A DNA stretch of 54,255 bases. It comes from Planctomycetota bacterium (GTDB taxonomy: Bacteria; Planctomycetota; Phycisphaerae; Phycisphaerales; Phycisphaeraceae). Both the position numbers and the translations under genes were made by a program. The notes under the pieces are model-generated. The model was not told the origin of the DNA, ran no database searches, and saw only the letters and a list, made by a program, of their open reading frames with translations. Below are positions 40,449 through 48,230 of this stretch, piece after piece (the stretch's first letter is position 1; each line of letters starts with the position of its first letter). Location: the NCBI GenBank assembly GCA_024279275.1, contig JAJRRS010000134.1, forward strand, positions 1-54,255, given 5' to 3'.

Positions 40449-41512
40449 GGCTTGTCAACCACTATCTCGAACTGATCGATCCGCACGATCGGGGAACGCG
40501 ACTCGCGTTTGAGGATGCCGGGGGCCGCCAGATCGATGGCGGCGGCGTAGTAGATCAGTCTTAACTGGCCTGTGACAGGGATCGGGGACTCGACAGTGAT
40601 CTTGTGTTTCTCAGCCAGCAGCACGCGATGGATCGAGCCGTCATCGCCCAGCACCCAGTCCCCGGGCTGGATCAGGTCCGGCAGCCCGTCGTTGTCCAGG
40701 TCGTTGTCCATAGAACTGGTGGTGAACGTGATGAAGCGGTCGAACGTTACGCTTGGACGGGTATCAACCTGGGCGAACCGGACCTCGGGGACCGCTTCGC
40801 TGCCGCGGCGCTGCATGACCATCAGGTAGATCATCCACGTCGGGTTCGCGCTGGTCAGGTCGCGCGCCTGGATCAGGGGATACCAGTAGTAATCCCGCTG
40901 ATCGGCCCGGGAGATGTTCTGCGGGTAGCTGCGGATGTCCAGGGAAAATAACGAGTGGAAGCTCTTCGCGGCGTTGAGTTGAACCAGGCTCGTACTCATT
41001 TCTGCGAAGGGTAGGTTTATCGGGGGGCTGGGCAGGTCGATCATGGGCTGGACCCCGCCGGGGAAACCGGTCCGGCCGAGTGTGGGGATGATGTTCTCTG
41101 TGAACGCCTTGAGCGTGCCCTTACGCAGCGTCGGGTCGATGTCGTGCTCATAAGTCAGCGTGCGGAAATTGCTCGTCGGCGTGAGTTCGCTGGATCGGGC
41201 CATCGCCTGAATCATAGTCCGTGCGTTGATGATGGTACGCTGCCCGGCGAGATCACGGACGGTTTCTCGCTGGATGGAAATCGCGGTGGGGAAGACCGCG
41301 GCGACGGCGACCAGGCCGATCGCGAAGATGCCCAACGCGATCATTACCTCCATCAGGCTGAACGCGCCCTCGCGCCGACCATGCCCCCCACATTCCCCAC
41401 GCCGATCCCTGAGCGAAGCGATGGGCCGGGTATCCGTGCATACAGCCAGCCGCGCGGTCCCCGGGTGCCGGCACGTCTGCTTCGCATAACTAGGGGTCGT
41501 TGTTGTGTGCAT
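40445..41512 (-). CDS. GspI/PilV-like minor pseudopilin
   Basis: The protein of about 355 residues carries a prepilin motif, EGA then FSLMEVMIALGIFAIGLVAV, typical of GspI/PilV. The motif sits unusually far from the N-terminus (about residue 50), behind an Arg/Thr/Cys-rich stretch. Either the leader is exceptionally long or the true start is an internal non-ATG codon. ATG 41512 shares one base with the preceding stop (TGATG); GTG 41515 is possible too. The C-terminal domain is not recognised. It is coupled to the GspJ-like gene by a 4-base overlap. Confidence 0.75.
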   Translation of the reverse strand: MHTTTTPSYAKQTCRHPGTARLAVCTDTRPIASLRDRRGECGGHGRREGAFSLMEVMIALGIFAIGLVAVAAVFPTAISIQRETVRDLAGQRTIINARTMIQAMARSSELTPTSNFRTLTYEHDIDPTLRKGTLKAFTENIIPTLGRTGFPGGVQPMIDLPSPPINLPFAEMSTSLVQLNAAKSFHSLFSLDIRSYPQNISRADQRDYYWYPLIQARDLTSANPTWMIYLMVMQRRGSEAVPEVRFAQVDTRPSVTFDRFITFTTSSMDNDLDNDGLPDLIQPGDWVLGDDGSIHRVLLAEKHKITVESPIPVTGQLRLIYYAAAIDLAAPGILKRESRSPIVRIDQFEIVVDKP

Positions 41513-42501
41513 CACTCGTCTCGGTTCCGCATGAGCATCCCGGTCTGCCGGCTGAACAGCATCATCTGTGCGTTGGCCTGCATCCAGCGCCAGTACTTGT
41601 CATTGTCAGAGGTCTGGGCGCCGGCCCATGCGGGGATCAGGTTGTCCTCGACCGCGTTATCGAACGCATCTTGTGAGAAGACGAACAAGCCGATCACCGC
41701 CTCGATCTTTTCGATCGGCAGAAGGTACTTGCCCCGTGCGTCGTCATAGTTTCTTTGGAGGAAATCACCGCTGTTGGGGTTGTATTCGTTGGGGTCATAC
41801 GGCGTGCCGGGCGAGCGACGCAGGAAACAGTCGTAGCTGTTGTCATAGTCCCCGTCGTAGTAGACAAACTGGTAGTCGTTGTCGGGGCTGCCCGCGAGGG
41901 TCATATCCTGTCCGGTGGTAATCATGTAACCGTTCTGGTCGAACCAGATAGCAAACGGCGCGGGGATCAGCAGGGGAGCTTTGTTAGACGCGATGAGGCG
42001 GTTGCGTGTGATCCCCACGACCCCGACATCCGAGCCGAGTTGGATGTAATCGATGCCGAGGTCCTTGAAGCCGTTGAGTTCGATCTGTGGCTGGCCCACG
42101 CCTTGGGCATCGAGGATCCGTGGGCCGTGGCGTTCGAGATACCAATAGTTAGTGGCGTTGAGGATGTAGCGTGCGTTCTCATCATTCTTGACCAGGCGGA
42201 TTTCGCCAGCGGGTGTGAATAGAGCGGCGACACCGCTATATAGCCCAGGTTCGCTGCTGCCGGTTCCGATGCGCGGGTCCACATCGGTTAGTGCAAACGT
42301 GTTCTTGGGATCGGTCGCGTACCGGCGTGCAGCGGCCACGGTGATCGCGATCGCGTTCGCCCCCGAACTGGCGCTGATACTCTGCTTCATGTCAGCAATC
42401 ATCGGGAACGACAGCGCCAGCACGATCGAGATAATCGTGATCACGATCAGCATCTCGATCAGTGAGAATCCAGCACGGGTTGTATCAGTCGTTCGCAACA
42501 T
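41512..42501 (-). CDS. GspH-like minor pseudopilin
   Basis: The 329-residue protein has the leader TRAG, FSLIEMLIVITIISIVLALSF, then PMIADMKQSISASSGANAIAITVAAARRYA, which is the pattern of GspH/FimT pseudopilins. The periplasmic region (YYDGDYDNSYDCFLRRSPG) is longer than the usual 160-190 residues. It lies 7 bases downstream of the GspG-like gene, and its stop overlaps the next start. The assignment to H rather than G rests on order and the less regular N-terminal helix, so it is moderately certain. Confidence 0.75.
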   Translation of the reverse strand: MLRTTDTTRAGFSLIEMLIVITIISIVLALSFPMIADMKQSISASSGANAIAITVAAARRYATDPKNTFALTDVDPRIGTGSSEPGLYSGVAALFTPAGEIRLVKNDENARYILNATNYWYLERHGPRILDAQGVGQPQIELNGFKDLGIDYIQLGSDVGVVGITRNRLIASNKAPLLIPAPFAIWFDQNGYMITTGQDMTLAGSPDNDYQFVYYDGDYDNSYDCFLRRSPGTPYDPNEYNPNSGDFLQRNYDDARGKYLLPIEKIEAVIGLFVFSQDAFDNAVEDNLIPAWAGAQTSDNDKYWRWMQANAQMMLFSRQTGMLMRNRDE

Positions 42502-42507
42502 AAAGCG

Positions 42508-43287
42508 TCAATCTTCCCTCTGTGCCGCTGAGCGGTCGATGTCGAAGCTGTAGAGGTTGTCCACGGAAAACTTGTATTCGTCGGTTTCTTTGTAGGTATC
42601 CCACTGGGCCTGAGACATCTCGCCGCGTATCTGAGGCCGACCCCAGCGCTGGTCCTTCCCGGCGGAGGCGAAGAACGGGCTGTTGTGTTTGGGCAGGAAG
42701 TCGTCGTCGGCTGTGGCCGGGACGTCGTGCTCGACACTCCGGGCATACGCGATCGGGTTGCCCCAGGCGTCGACGATCTCAATAAAGCCGTCGTCGTCGA
42801 AGTCTCCAAACGATTCACCCAGCGACGGCAGGGCGTTGCGGATCACGGGCATCTGGTTGGCGGCCCACAGGAATCGCTTCATGTAGAGGTTGGCTCGCTG
42901 CATGTATTGGTCATTGGTGTCGCCGTTGGCGTAGGTGTAATCGTCGTTGTCGTCACCGACGAGGTCGGTGCCGGTATCGATCCTGGCCGAGCCGGTCGCG
43001 CCTTGGGCGTTTCGGCGTTTAACCGTCGACCAGTCATAGGTCGTGTCGTTGTCCAGGTGTGAAGGCATGGCGGCGGCGGTGGAGAACTGTGTCTCGAACT
43101 GCCCGGCATGCCCCATCAAACTGGCGAGGACGGCGCGCGTCTGGCTCTCCTCGGCACCGCTCTTGACCAACGCCGCTCCACCCAGCAGCAGGCTGGCGAG
43201 TACGGCGATGATCGAGATAACCACCAGCAACTCGATCAGCGAAAAGCCCGGGGCGTGTCGGTGGGTTGTTGTGTTTGTATTCGTCAT
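42508..43287 (-). CDS. GspG-like major pseudopilin
   Basis: The 259-residue protein has a prepilin leader (HRHAPG, then [21 protein letters not shown]) and the G-type helix. A GspG-like C-terminus is seen: DFDDDGFIEIVDAWGNPIAYA, where the acidic DxDDDG loop and WGNP match the calcium-binding end of major pseudopilins. Typical GspG is about 140 residues, so this is longer. ATG 43287 is the start of the leader; the upstream extension is not. It follows the GspF-like gene by 77 bases. Confidence 0.82.
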   Translation of the reverse strand: MTNTNTTTHRHAPGFSLIELLVVISIIAVLASLLLGGAALVKSGAEESQTRAVLASLMGHAGQFETQFSTAAAMPSHLDNDTTYDWSTVKRRNAQGATGSARIDTGTDLVGDDNDDYTYANGDTNDQYMQRANLYMKRFLWAANQMPVIRNALPSLGESFGDFDDDGFIEIVDAWGNPIAYARSVEHDVPATADDDFLPKHNSPFFASAGKDQRWGRPQIRGEMSQAQWDTYKETDEYKFSVDNLYSFDIDRSAAQRED

Positions 43288-43364
43288 GGCCAAAGCCTCA
43301 GTAGTCTGAATCTGAAAAACGGTGGCCCCGGGGAAGTTCCGCCGGGGCACCGCGGGAGGGATCG

Positions 43365-44639
43365 TTACATAACCGACTGCATCAGGGCCACCAGCGGCAG
43401 GAACAGGGAGATCACGATCGTGCCGACGATCCCGCCGAGTACGACGATCATCACCGGCTCGAGCAGGGAGACGATGCTGGAGACCGCGACATCGACCTCT
43501 TCGTCGTAGTTGTCAGCGACTTTTAACAGCATCTTGTCAAGGTCGCCCGTCTCCTCGCCGACGTCGATCATGTTGACGACGATCGTGTCGGTGACTTTGG
43601 CAAGCCGTAGCGGTTCGGCAAAGCTCTCGCCCTGACGGACCGAGTCGTGGACCTGCTTAAGCGCTTTTTCATAGACGTAATTGCCCGTGGTTTCGCCTGT
43701 GATCGTAATGGCGTCGAGGATCGGGACGCCGGCGGTGATCAGCGTACCCAGGGTCCGGGTGAACTTGGCGATGATGGCCTTGGCGGCGAGCTTGCCGACG
43801 ACCGGCAGCTTCAGCAGCGTCCAGTCGGTGGCGGCTCTTCCGACGGTGCTCTTGCGGATGAGCTTGAAGAACATGAATATCCCGATCGGACTTAAAAGAA
43901 CCCAGATAATGCCCGGGAGCTGTCCGTCGTATTGCCGACCGCCCAGCCACTTGCTCAGCCCGATCATAAAGATCGTCATCTGAGGCATCTCGGCGTCGAA
44001 GTCATCGAAGATCGACTCGAACTGCGGGACGATGAAGACCATGATGCCCAGGACGATCACGCCCGCCACGCCGATGACCATCGCCGGATAGATCAGGGCA
44101 CCGATGATCCGCCGCTTGAGCTTGGCGGCTTTTTCCATGAACTCCGCAAGACGTTGGAGGATCAGGTCCAGCACGCCGCCGACCTCGCCGGCGGCGATCA
44201 TCTTGGTGTAGAGCTTGTCGAAGGCCTTGGGGTGCTTGTTCATCGAATCCGAGAGGGTCGCGCCCGAAGCGACGTCATCGTAAACAGCCTCAAGCGTGGT
44301 CTTCAGCAGCCCAGCCTTCTGCTGTTGCTCGAGAATCTGAAGCGATCGGAGGATCGGCAGGCCCGCGTCCTGTAGCGTCGAGAGCTGGCGGGTGAAGGTC
44401 GTGAGGTGCTTGGTGGAGACCCCGCCGATGTTGATCGAGAGGTTGACGCCCTTTTTCTTCCCGGCCCCGCCACCGCCGCTTCGGCCCTTGGACTTCTTGA
44501 CCTTCTGCTCGCGCACGGAGGTCGGGAAGTAGCCCTGACTGCGGATGCGCGCGATCGCTTCGTCGCTGGTTGCGGCGGTGATCGTGCCCTTCTGCGGCTT
44601 ACCCCCGTCGTCCAAGGCTTCGTACTGGAAAGTTGGCAT
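43365..44639 (-). CDS. GspF/PilC-like inner-membrane assembly protein
   Basis: The 424-residue protein starts MPTFQYEALDDGGKPQKG and has two repeated cytoplasmic GspF domains. FTRQLSTLQDAGLPILRSL marks the first and FTRTLGTLITAGVPILDAI the second. Three membrane helices include PAMVIGVAGVIVLGIMVFIVP and LLEPVMIVVLGGIVGTIVISL. It forms the membrane platform on which GspE/PilB acts to drive pseudopilin assembly. A Gly/Lys-rich linker (KGRSGGGGAGKKKG) lies near residue 55. It lies 80 bases after the GspE-like gene in the same operon. Confidence 0.94.
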   Translation of the reverse strand: MPTFQYEALDDGGKPQKGTITAATSDEAIARIRSQGYFPTSVREQKVKKSKGRSGGGGAGKKKGVNLSINIGGVSTKHLTTFTRQLSTLQDAGLPILRSLQILEQQQKAGLLKTTLEAVYDDVASGATLSDSMNKHPKAFDKLYTKMIAAGEVGGVLDLILQRLAEFMEKAAKLKRRIIGALIYPAMVIGVAGVIVLGIMVFIVPQFESIFDDFDAEMPQMTIFMIGLSKWLGGRQYDGQLPGIIWVLLSPIGIFMFFKLIRKSTVGRAATDWTLLKLPVVGKLAAKAIIAKFTRTLGTLITAGVPILDAITITGETTGNYVYEKALKQVHDSVRQGESFAEPLRLAKVTDTIVVNMIDVGEETGDLDKMLLKVADNYDEEVDVAVSSIVSLLEPVMIVVLGGIVGTIVISLFLPLVALMQSVM

Positions 44640-44719
44640 GGCAGACTCCTTTACTTACGGACGTCGATATCGTTTCTCAGGCACACGCCAAAACGCGTGG
44701 CTTAGGGCAACGGCACCGT

Positions 44720-46465
44720 CTATTCATCGACCAACGTTCCCCGGACCACCTCTTCAATCGTTGTCGCACCGTCGTACAACGCCAGCAGACCCGCCTGACG
44801 CAGTGTCCGCATGCCGCGCTTCCTGGCCTCGGCGGCTAGCACTTGGGTCGATGCGTTCTGCATAATCATCTCACGCATCTCGTCGTCCAGGACCATGATC
44901 TCGTACAGGCCCATCCGGCCCTTGTAGCCGCTGTGGTTGCAGTAGTCGCAGCCGCGCCCGCGGTAGAGTTGGCGACCGTCCAGGTCCTCGGGAAGCAACT
45001 GCAGTTGCATCAACTCTTCTTCGTGGGGCGTGTATGGCTCCTTGCACCGCGAGCAGATCGTTCGCACCAACCGCTGGGCCGCGATGCCTTCGATCGTCGC
45101 TGTCAACAGGAACGGCTCAAGCCCCAGGTCCAGAAGACGCGCGATCGAACTGGGCGCGTCATTGGTATGCAGTGTCGTGAAAACCAGGTGGCCGGTCAGC
45201 GAAGCCTGCACCGCGATCTGTGCGGTCTCAAGGTCACGGGTTTCGCCCACCAGGATGATGTCCGGATCCTGACGCAGGAAGCTGCGCAACGCCCGTGCGA
45301 ATGTAAGCCCGACCTCAGGCTTAACCTGCACCTGGATCAGCCCGTCGATGTCGTATTCGACCGGGTCCTCGATCGTCAGGATCTTCTCGGTCGGCTGGTT
45401 CAACTCGTTCAGGGCGGCATACAACGTCGTCGTCTTGCCCGAACCCGTCGGCCCGGTCACAACCACGATCCCGTTGGGCTTTTTAATCAGTTGTCGGAAT
45501 GTTTCAAGGTCGTCCGGACGCATCCCCATACGGTCCAGGTCCAGTTGGACGTTGCCGCGGTCCAGGATACGCAACACCACCGATTCGCCGAACATCGTCG
45601 GCAGCACCGCGACACGCAGATCAACCTGGGCGCCGTTGACCACCAATTCGATACGACCGTCCTGAGGAAGCCGACGCTCGGCGATGTCCAGATTCGCCAT
45701 GACCTTCACACGGCTGACGATCGGCATCGCTAAGTACTTGGGCGGCGGGACCATTTCGTACAGCACGCCGTCGATCCGGTAACGCATCTTGAATTCGTCT
45801 TCGAACGGCTCGAAGTGGATGTCAGACGCCTTGTCCTTGATCGCCTGCAGCAGTACCAGGTTCAGCAGACGCTTGACACGGTTGTCGTCCTGAAGTTCGA
45901 TCTGCTCAGCCAGGTCGATCGACTCGCCCCGGTCGGCCAACGCCTCAAGGTCCTCGTCCTCGGCCAGCTCGGAGATCAAAGACAGGACCGATTCTTCATC
46001 GTCGCCGTAATACGTCTGGATCAGCTTATCCAGTTGCTCTGCAGGGGCGACTACCGCCGTGACCTTGAACCCCATCAGCAACTGCAGGTCGTCCAACGCC
46101 CGGAAGTTGTCCGCGGTCTTCATCGCCACAACCAGGGTGTTGGTCTTCTTGTCGTGGCTCAGGGGCAGGATCTGGTACGCCATCGCCATCTCCGCAGGGA
46201 TCTCACGGATCACCTCGTCGGACAGGTCGAAGTCTTCAAGGTTGACCGTCTCCATCCCCGCCTGAGCCGCCAGCGCCAGGTTTACGTCGTCGTGGGAGAC
46301 GTAGCCCAATTCAACCAGCAACTGCCCCAGCGGAGCACGCTTCTTTTCCTGCAGCGCCAAGGCCTCGCTGATCTGGTCGCGGGTGGCCTTGCCCATCTTG
46401 GTCAAGACGCGCCCGATCCGTCGGCCCTTGAGGTCACTTAGTGATGGTTTCTTTGCTTCGGCCAT
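44720..46465 (-). CDS. GspE/PilB-type assembly ATPase with MshEN domain
   Basis: The 581-residue hexameric ATPase powers pseudopilus extension. At the N-terminus are two MshEN repeats (RIGRVLTKMGKATRDQISEA and PLGQLLVELGYVSHDDVNLA), the type known to bind c-di-GMP in MshE. Walker A GPTGSGKTTT lies at about 335-344. The Asp box and Walker B are seen in DPDIILVGETRDLETAQIA, and the His box in TLHTNDAPSSIARL. The zinc site is made by CSRCKEP and CDYCNHSG. It is paired with gspF and the pseudopilin genes downstream, so it serves that system. Confidence 0.93.
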   Translation of the reverse strand: MAEAKKPSLSDLKGRRIGRVLTKMGKATRDQISEALALQEKKRAPLGQLLVELGYVSHDDVNLALAAQAGMETVNLEDFDLSDEVIREIPAEMAMAYQILPLSHDKKTNTLVVAMKTADNFRALDDLQLLMGFKVTAVVAPAEQLDKLIQTYYGDDEESVLSLISELAEDEDLEALADRGESIDLAEQIELQDDNRVKRLLNLVLLQAIKDKASDIHFEPFEDEFKMRYRIDGVLYEMVPPPKYLAMPIVSRVKVMANLDIAERRLPQDGRIELVVNGAQVDLRVAVLPTMFGESVVLRILDRGNVQLDLDRMGMRPDDLETFRQLIKKPNGIVVVTGPTGSGKTTTLYAALNELNQPTEKILTIEDPVEYDIDGLIQVQVKPEVGLTFARALRSFLRQDPDIILVGETRDLETAQIAVQASLTGHLVFTTLHTNDAPSSIARLLDLGLEPFLLTATIEGIAAQRLVRTICSRCKEPYTPHEEELMQLQLLPEDLDGRQLYRGRGCDYCNHSGYKGRMGLYEIMVLDDEMREMIMQNASTQVLAAEARKRGMRTLRQAGLLALYDGATTIEEVVRGTLVDE

Positions 46466-46766
46466 GGATTCATACCCTGTCGTTTACGCCCGATCGGTGC
46501 GGCCTGGATCCGTCATTCATGGTTGCCCTGATCGCTTGAACACACCTTGGTTCATCTGCCAGCCGGTGTCACCCGTCACACATCAGGGGTGATCGCGGAT
46601 ACGGTGGTCTGAACCTGCGTCATATTCCAGTTGTCCAATTTCCAAGTGCCTTTCTTGCAGAGCCTGAGGCTACTCGACTCTCGGACACCGTTTTCATCCT
46701 GACGGCCTCTTGGCTACCCGCTTTGCACGGATTTTTCATCAGAATGGACACGCCCCCTTCACCTTT
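46466..46766 (-). other. Possibly structured leader of the gspE-like operon
   Basis: About 300 bases of leader separate the promoter (46768-46795) from the gspE-like start, and no gene is recognised. On the minus strand, GTGCAAAGCGGGTAGCC (near 46725-46709) is followed by several short hairpin-forming stretches, including AGCC/GGCT within 46655-46675. It could be a regulatory RNA. The sequence was compared from memory with c-di-GMP-I riboswitches and does not fit the full consensus. Confidence 0.4.
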
Positions 46767-46767
46767 T

Positions 46768-46795
46768 ACTATATCGGCCAGAATCCCAGATTCAA
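46768..46795 (-). promoter_or_regulatory. Candidate promoter of the gspE-like operon
   Basis: Minus-strand TTGAAT (46795-46790) and TATAGT (46773-46768) with a 16-base spacer. Confidence 0.55.
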
Positions 46796-46943
46796 GCACG
46801 AAAAGCGTTAATATAGAAAAAGACACAAGGATTTCGGCGTTTTACCATGTGGTTTATATCGCTGTAAATCCGGTTTTAAGGCACAAGATTAAGGGTGCAA
46901 TGGTGGCTCCAAAACCTCATTCAGGCTACCTGATTCAGGCAAT

Positions 46944-48119
46944 TTACTTGCCCTTGTCGTCGCCTTTGGAGGTGTCCACATCCTCCTCATCCAACTCGGT
47001 TCGGCCGATGGAGTGGCCGGCCCGCTTGACCTTCTCGATGATCGTCGGCTGGTATCGGCACTTGTCGATCATGTCTTCGATGCTGATCCAGCCCTTTTCG
47101 TACAGCATCCAGAGGTGGTCATCCAGAAGCTGCATGCCGAATTTTTTACCCGTCTGGATCGCCGAATCGATCCGGAAGGTCTTGTTCTCACGGATCAGAT
47201 TGGAGATAGCAGGGGTCACCACGAGGAATTCGTACGCGGCGACCATGCCCTTCTTGTCGATCCGTTTGAGCAACTGCTGACTGAGGACCGCCATAAGTGA
47301 GGTCGCCAACTGGACGCGGACCTGGGACTGTTGGGAGGAAGGGAAGGCATCGATGATCCGGTTGATCGTGCCGCCGGCCGAGTTGGTATGCAGCGTGCCG
47401 AACACCAGGTGGCCCGTCTCCGCCGCACGGATCGCAGCCTCGATCGTCTCCAGGTCACGCAGTTCGCCCACCAGGATCACGTCCGGGTCCATACGCAGGG
47501 CGCGACGCAGTGCCTCAGCGAAGCTGGGGCAGTCGTTGCCTACCTCGCGTTGGACGATGATGCTTTTGTTGTGGGTCTGGTAGTACTCGATCGGGTCCTC
47601 GACGGTGATGATGTGCCGGTCGAGCGTGAGGTTGATGTCGTTAATCATCGCCGCCAGGGTGGTGGTTTTACCCGAGCCGGTAGGCCCGGTAACCAGGAAC
47701 AGCCCCTGGGGCCGACGGATCAGATCCTTGACGATGCCGGGCAGACCGATGACGCCCAATGGCAGCAGCTCGTTTGGGATCTGCCGCAGCACCAGTGAGA
47801 CGTTGCCTTTTTGCTTGAAGACCGAGACCCGGAACCGGGCCGCATCACCGTAGGCGAAGCCGAAGTCGGAGCCACCCTCTTCCTGCAACTCATTCTGTGA
47901 GCGTTCGGGTGTGATGGACTTCATCAATGCCACGGTGTCGGCCGGCTCAAGCACCTTGGTATTCAACTCGACCAGTCGGCCTCGGATACGGAGCGTGGGC
48001 TTCTTGCCGACAGCCAGGTGCAGGTCGCTGGCATCCTGTTTGACGACGGTATCCAGCAGGCGATCGATATGGATCGTGGATGGCGGTCGTTTGCCGCTAC
48101 TTTCGCTTGAAGAACTCAA
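46944..48119 (-). CDS. pilT: PilT, type IV pilus retraction ATPase
   Basis: The 391-residue protein has the PilT N-terminal PAS-like domain (ASDLHLAVGKKPTLRIRG). Walker A GPTGSGKTTT is at about 143-152. The Asp box lies in HIITVEDPIEYY, the Walker B region is DPDVILVGELRDLETIEAA, and the His box is TGHLVFGTLHTNSAGG. The PilT signature AIRAAETGHLVFGTLHT is present. It depolymerises pili. The C-terminal tail (DEEDVDTSKGDDKGK) is acidic and unusual. It lies between a PilB-like and a GspE-like gene, so the locus mixes pilus and secretion parts. Confidence 0.94.
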   Translation of the reverse strand: MSSSSESSGKRPPSTIHIDRLLDTVVKQDASDLHLAVGKKPTLRIRGRLVELNTKVLEPADTVALMKSITPERSQNELQEEGGSDFGFAYGDAARFRVSVFKQKGNVSLVLRQIPNELLPLGVIGLPGIVKDLIRRPQGLFLVTGPTGSGKTTTLAAMINDINLTLDRHIITVEDPIEYYQTHNKSIIVQREVGNDCPSFAEALRRALRMDPDVILVGELRDLETIEAAIRAAETGHLVFGTLHTNSAGGTINRIIDAFPSSQQSQVRVQLATSLMAVLSQQLLKRIDKKGMVAAYEFLVVTPAISNLIRENKTFRIDSAIQTGKKFGMQLLDDHLWMLYEKGWISIEDMIDKCRYQPTIIEKVKRAGHSIGRTELDEEDVDTSKGDDKGK

Positions 48120-48168
48120 AACGTTCGTCTCCTATACCTTGCCCGGTGGGTAAATTCCAAGGTCCATT

Positions 48169-48230
48169 CCGGACCAAATTCGGACCAAATCCGGGGAGTT
48201 ATATCCGGGGGGTTATATCCGGGGGGTTAT
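48169..48230. repeat. CCGGAC / CCGGGG short-period repeat before pilT
   Basis: CCGGACCAAAT occurs twice, and a 14-base unit ATCCGGGGGGTTAT occurs twice with a third variant before it. The repeat lies between pilB-like and pilT and includes the pilB-like stop region. Confidence 0.8.

Noticed and set aside
46709-46745. GCAAAG box on the minus strand as a c-di-GMP-I riboswitch
   Set aside because: The preceding GGCAAACC-type element and the GNRA hairpin of that class were not found, so it was kept only as a possibly structured leader.
46620-46826. Small minus-strand frame before the gspE-like gene
   Set aside because: It overlaps the candidate promoter and leader, has no ribosome-binding site and no recognisable features.
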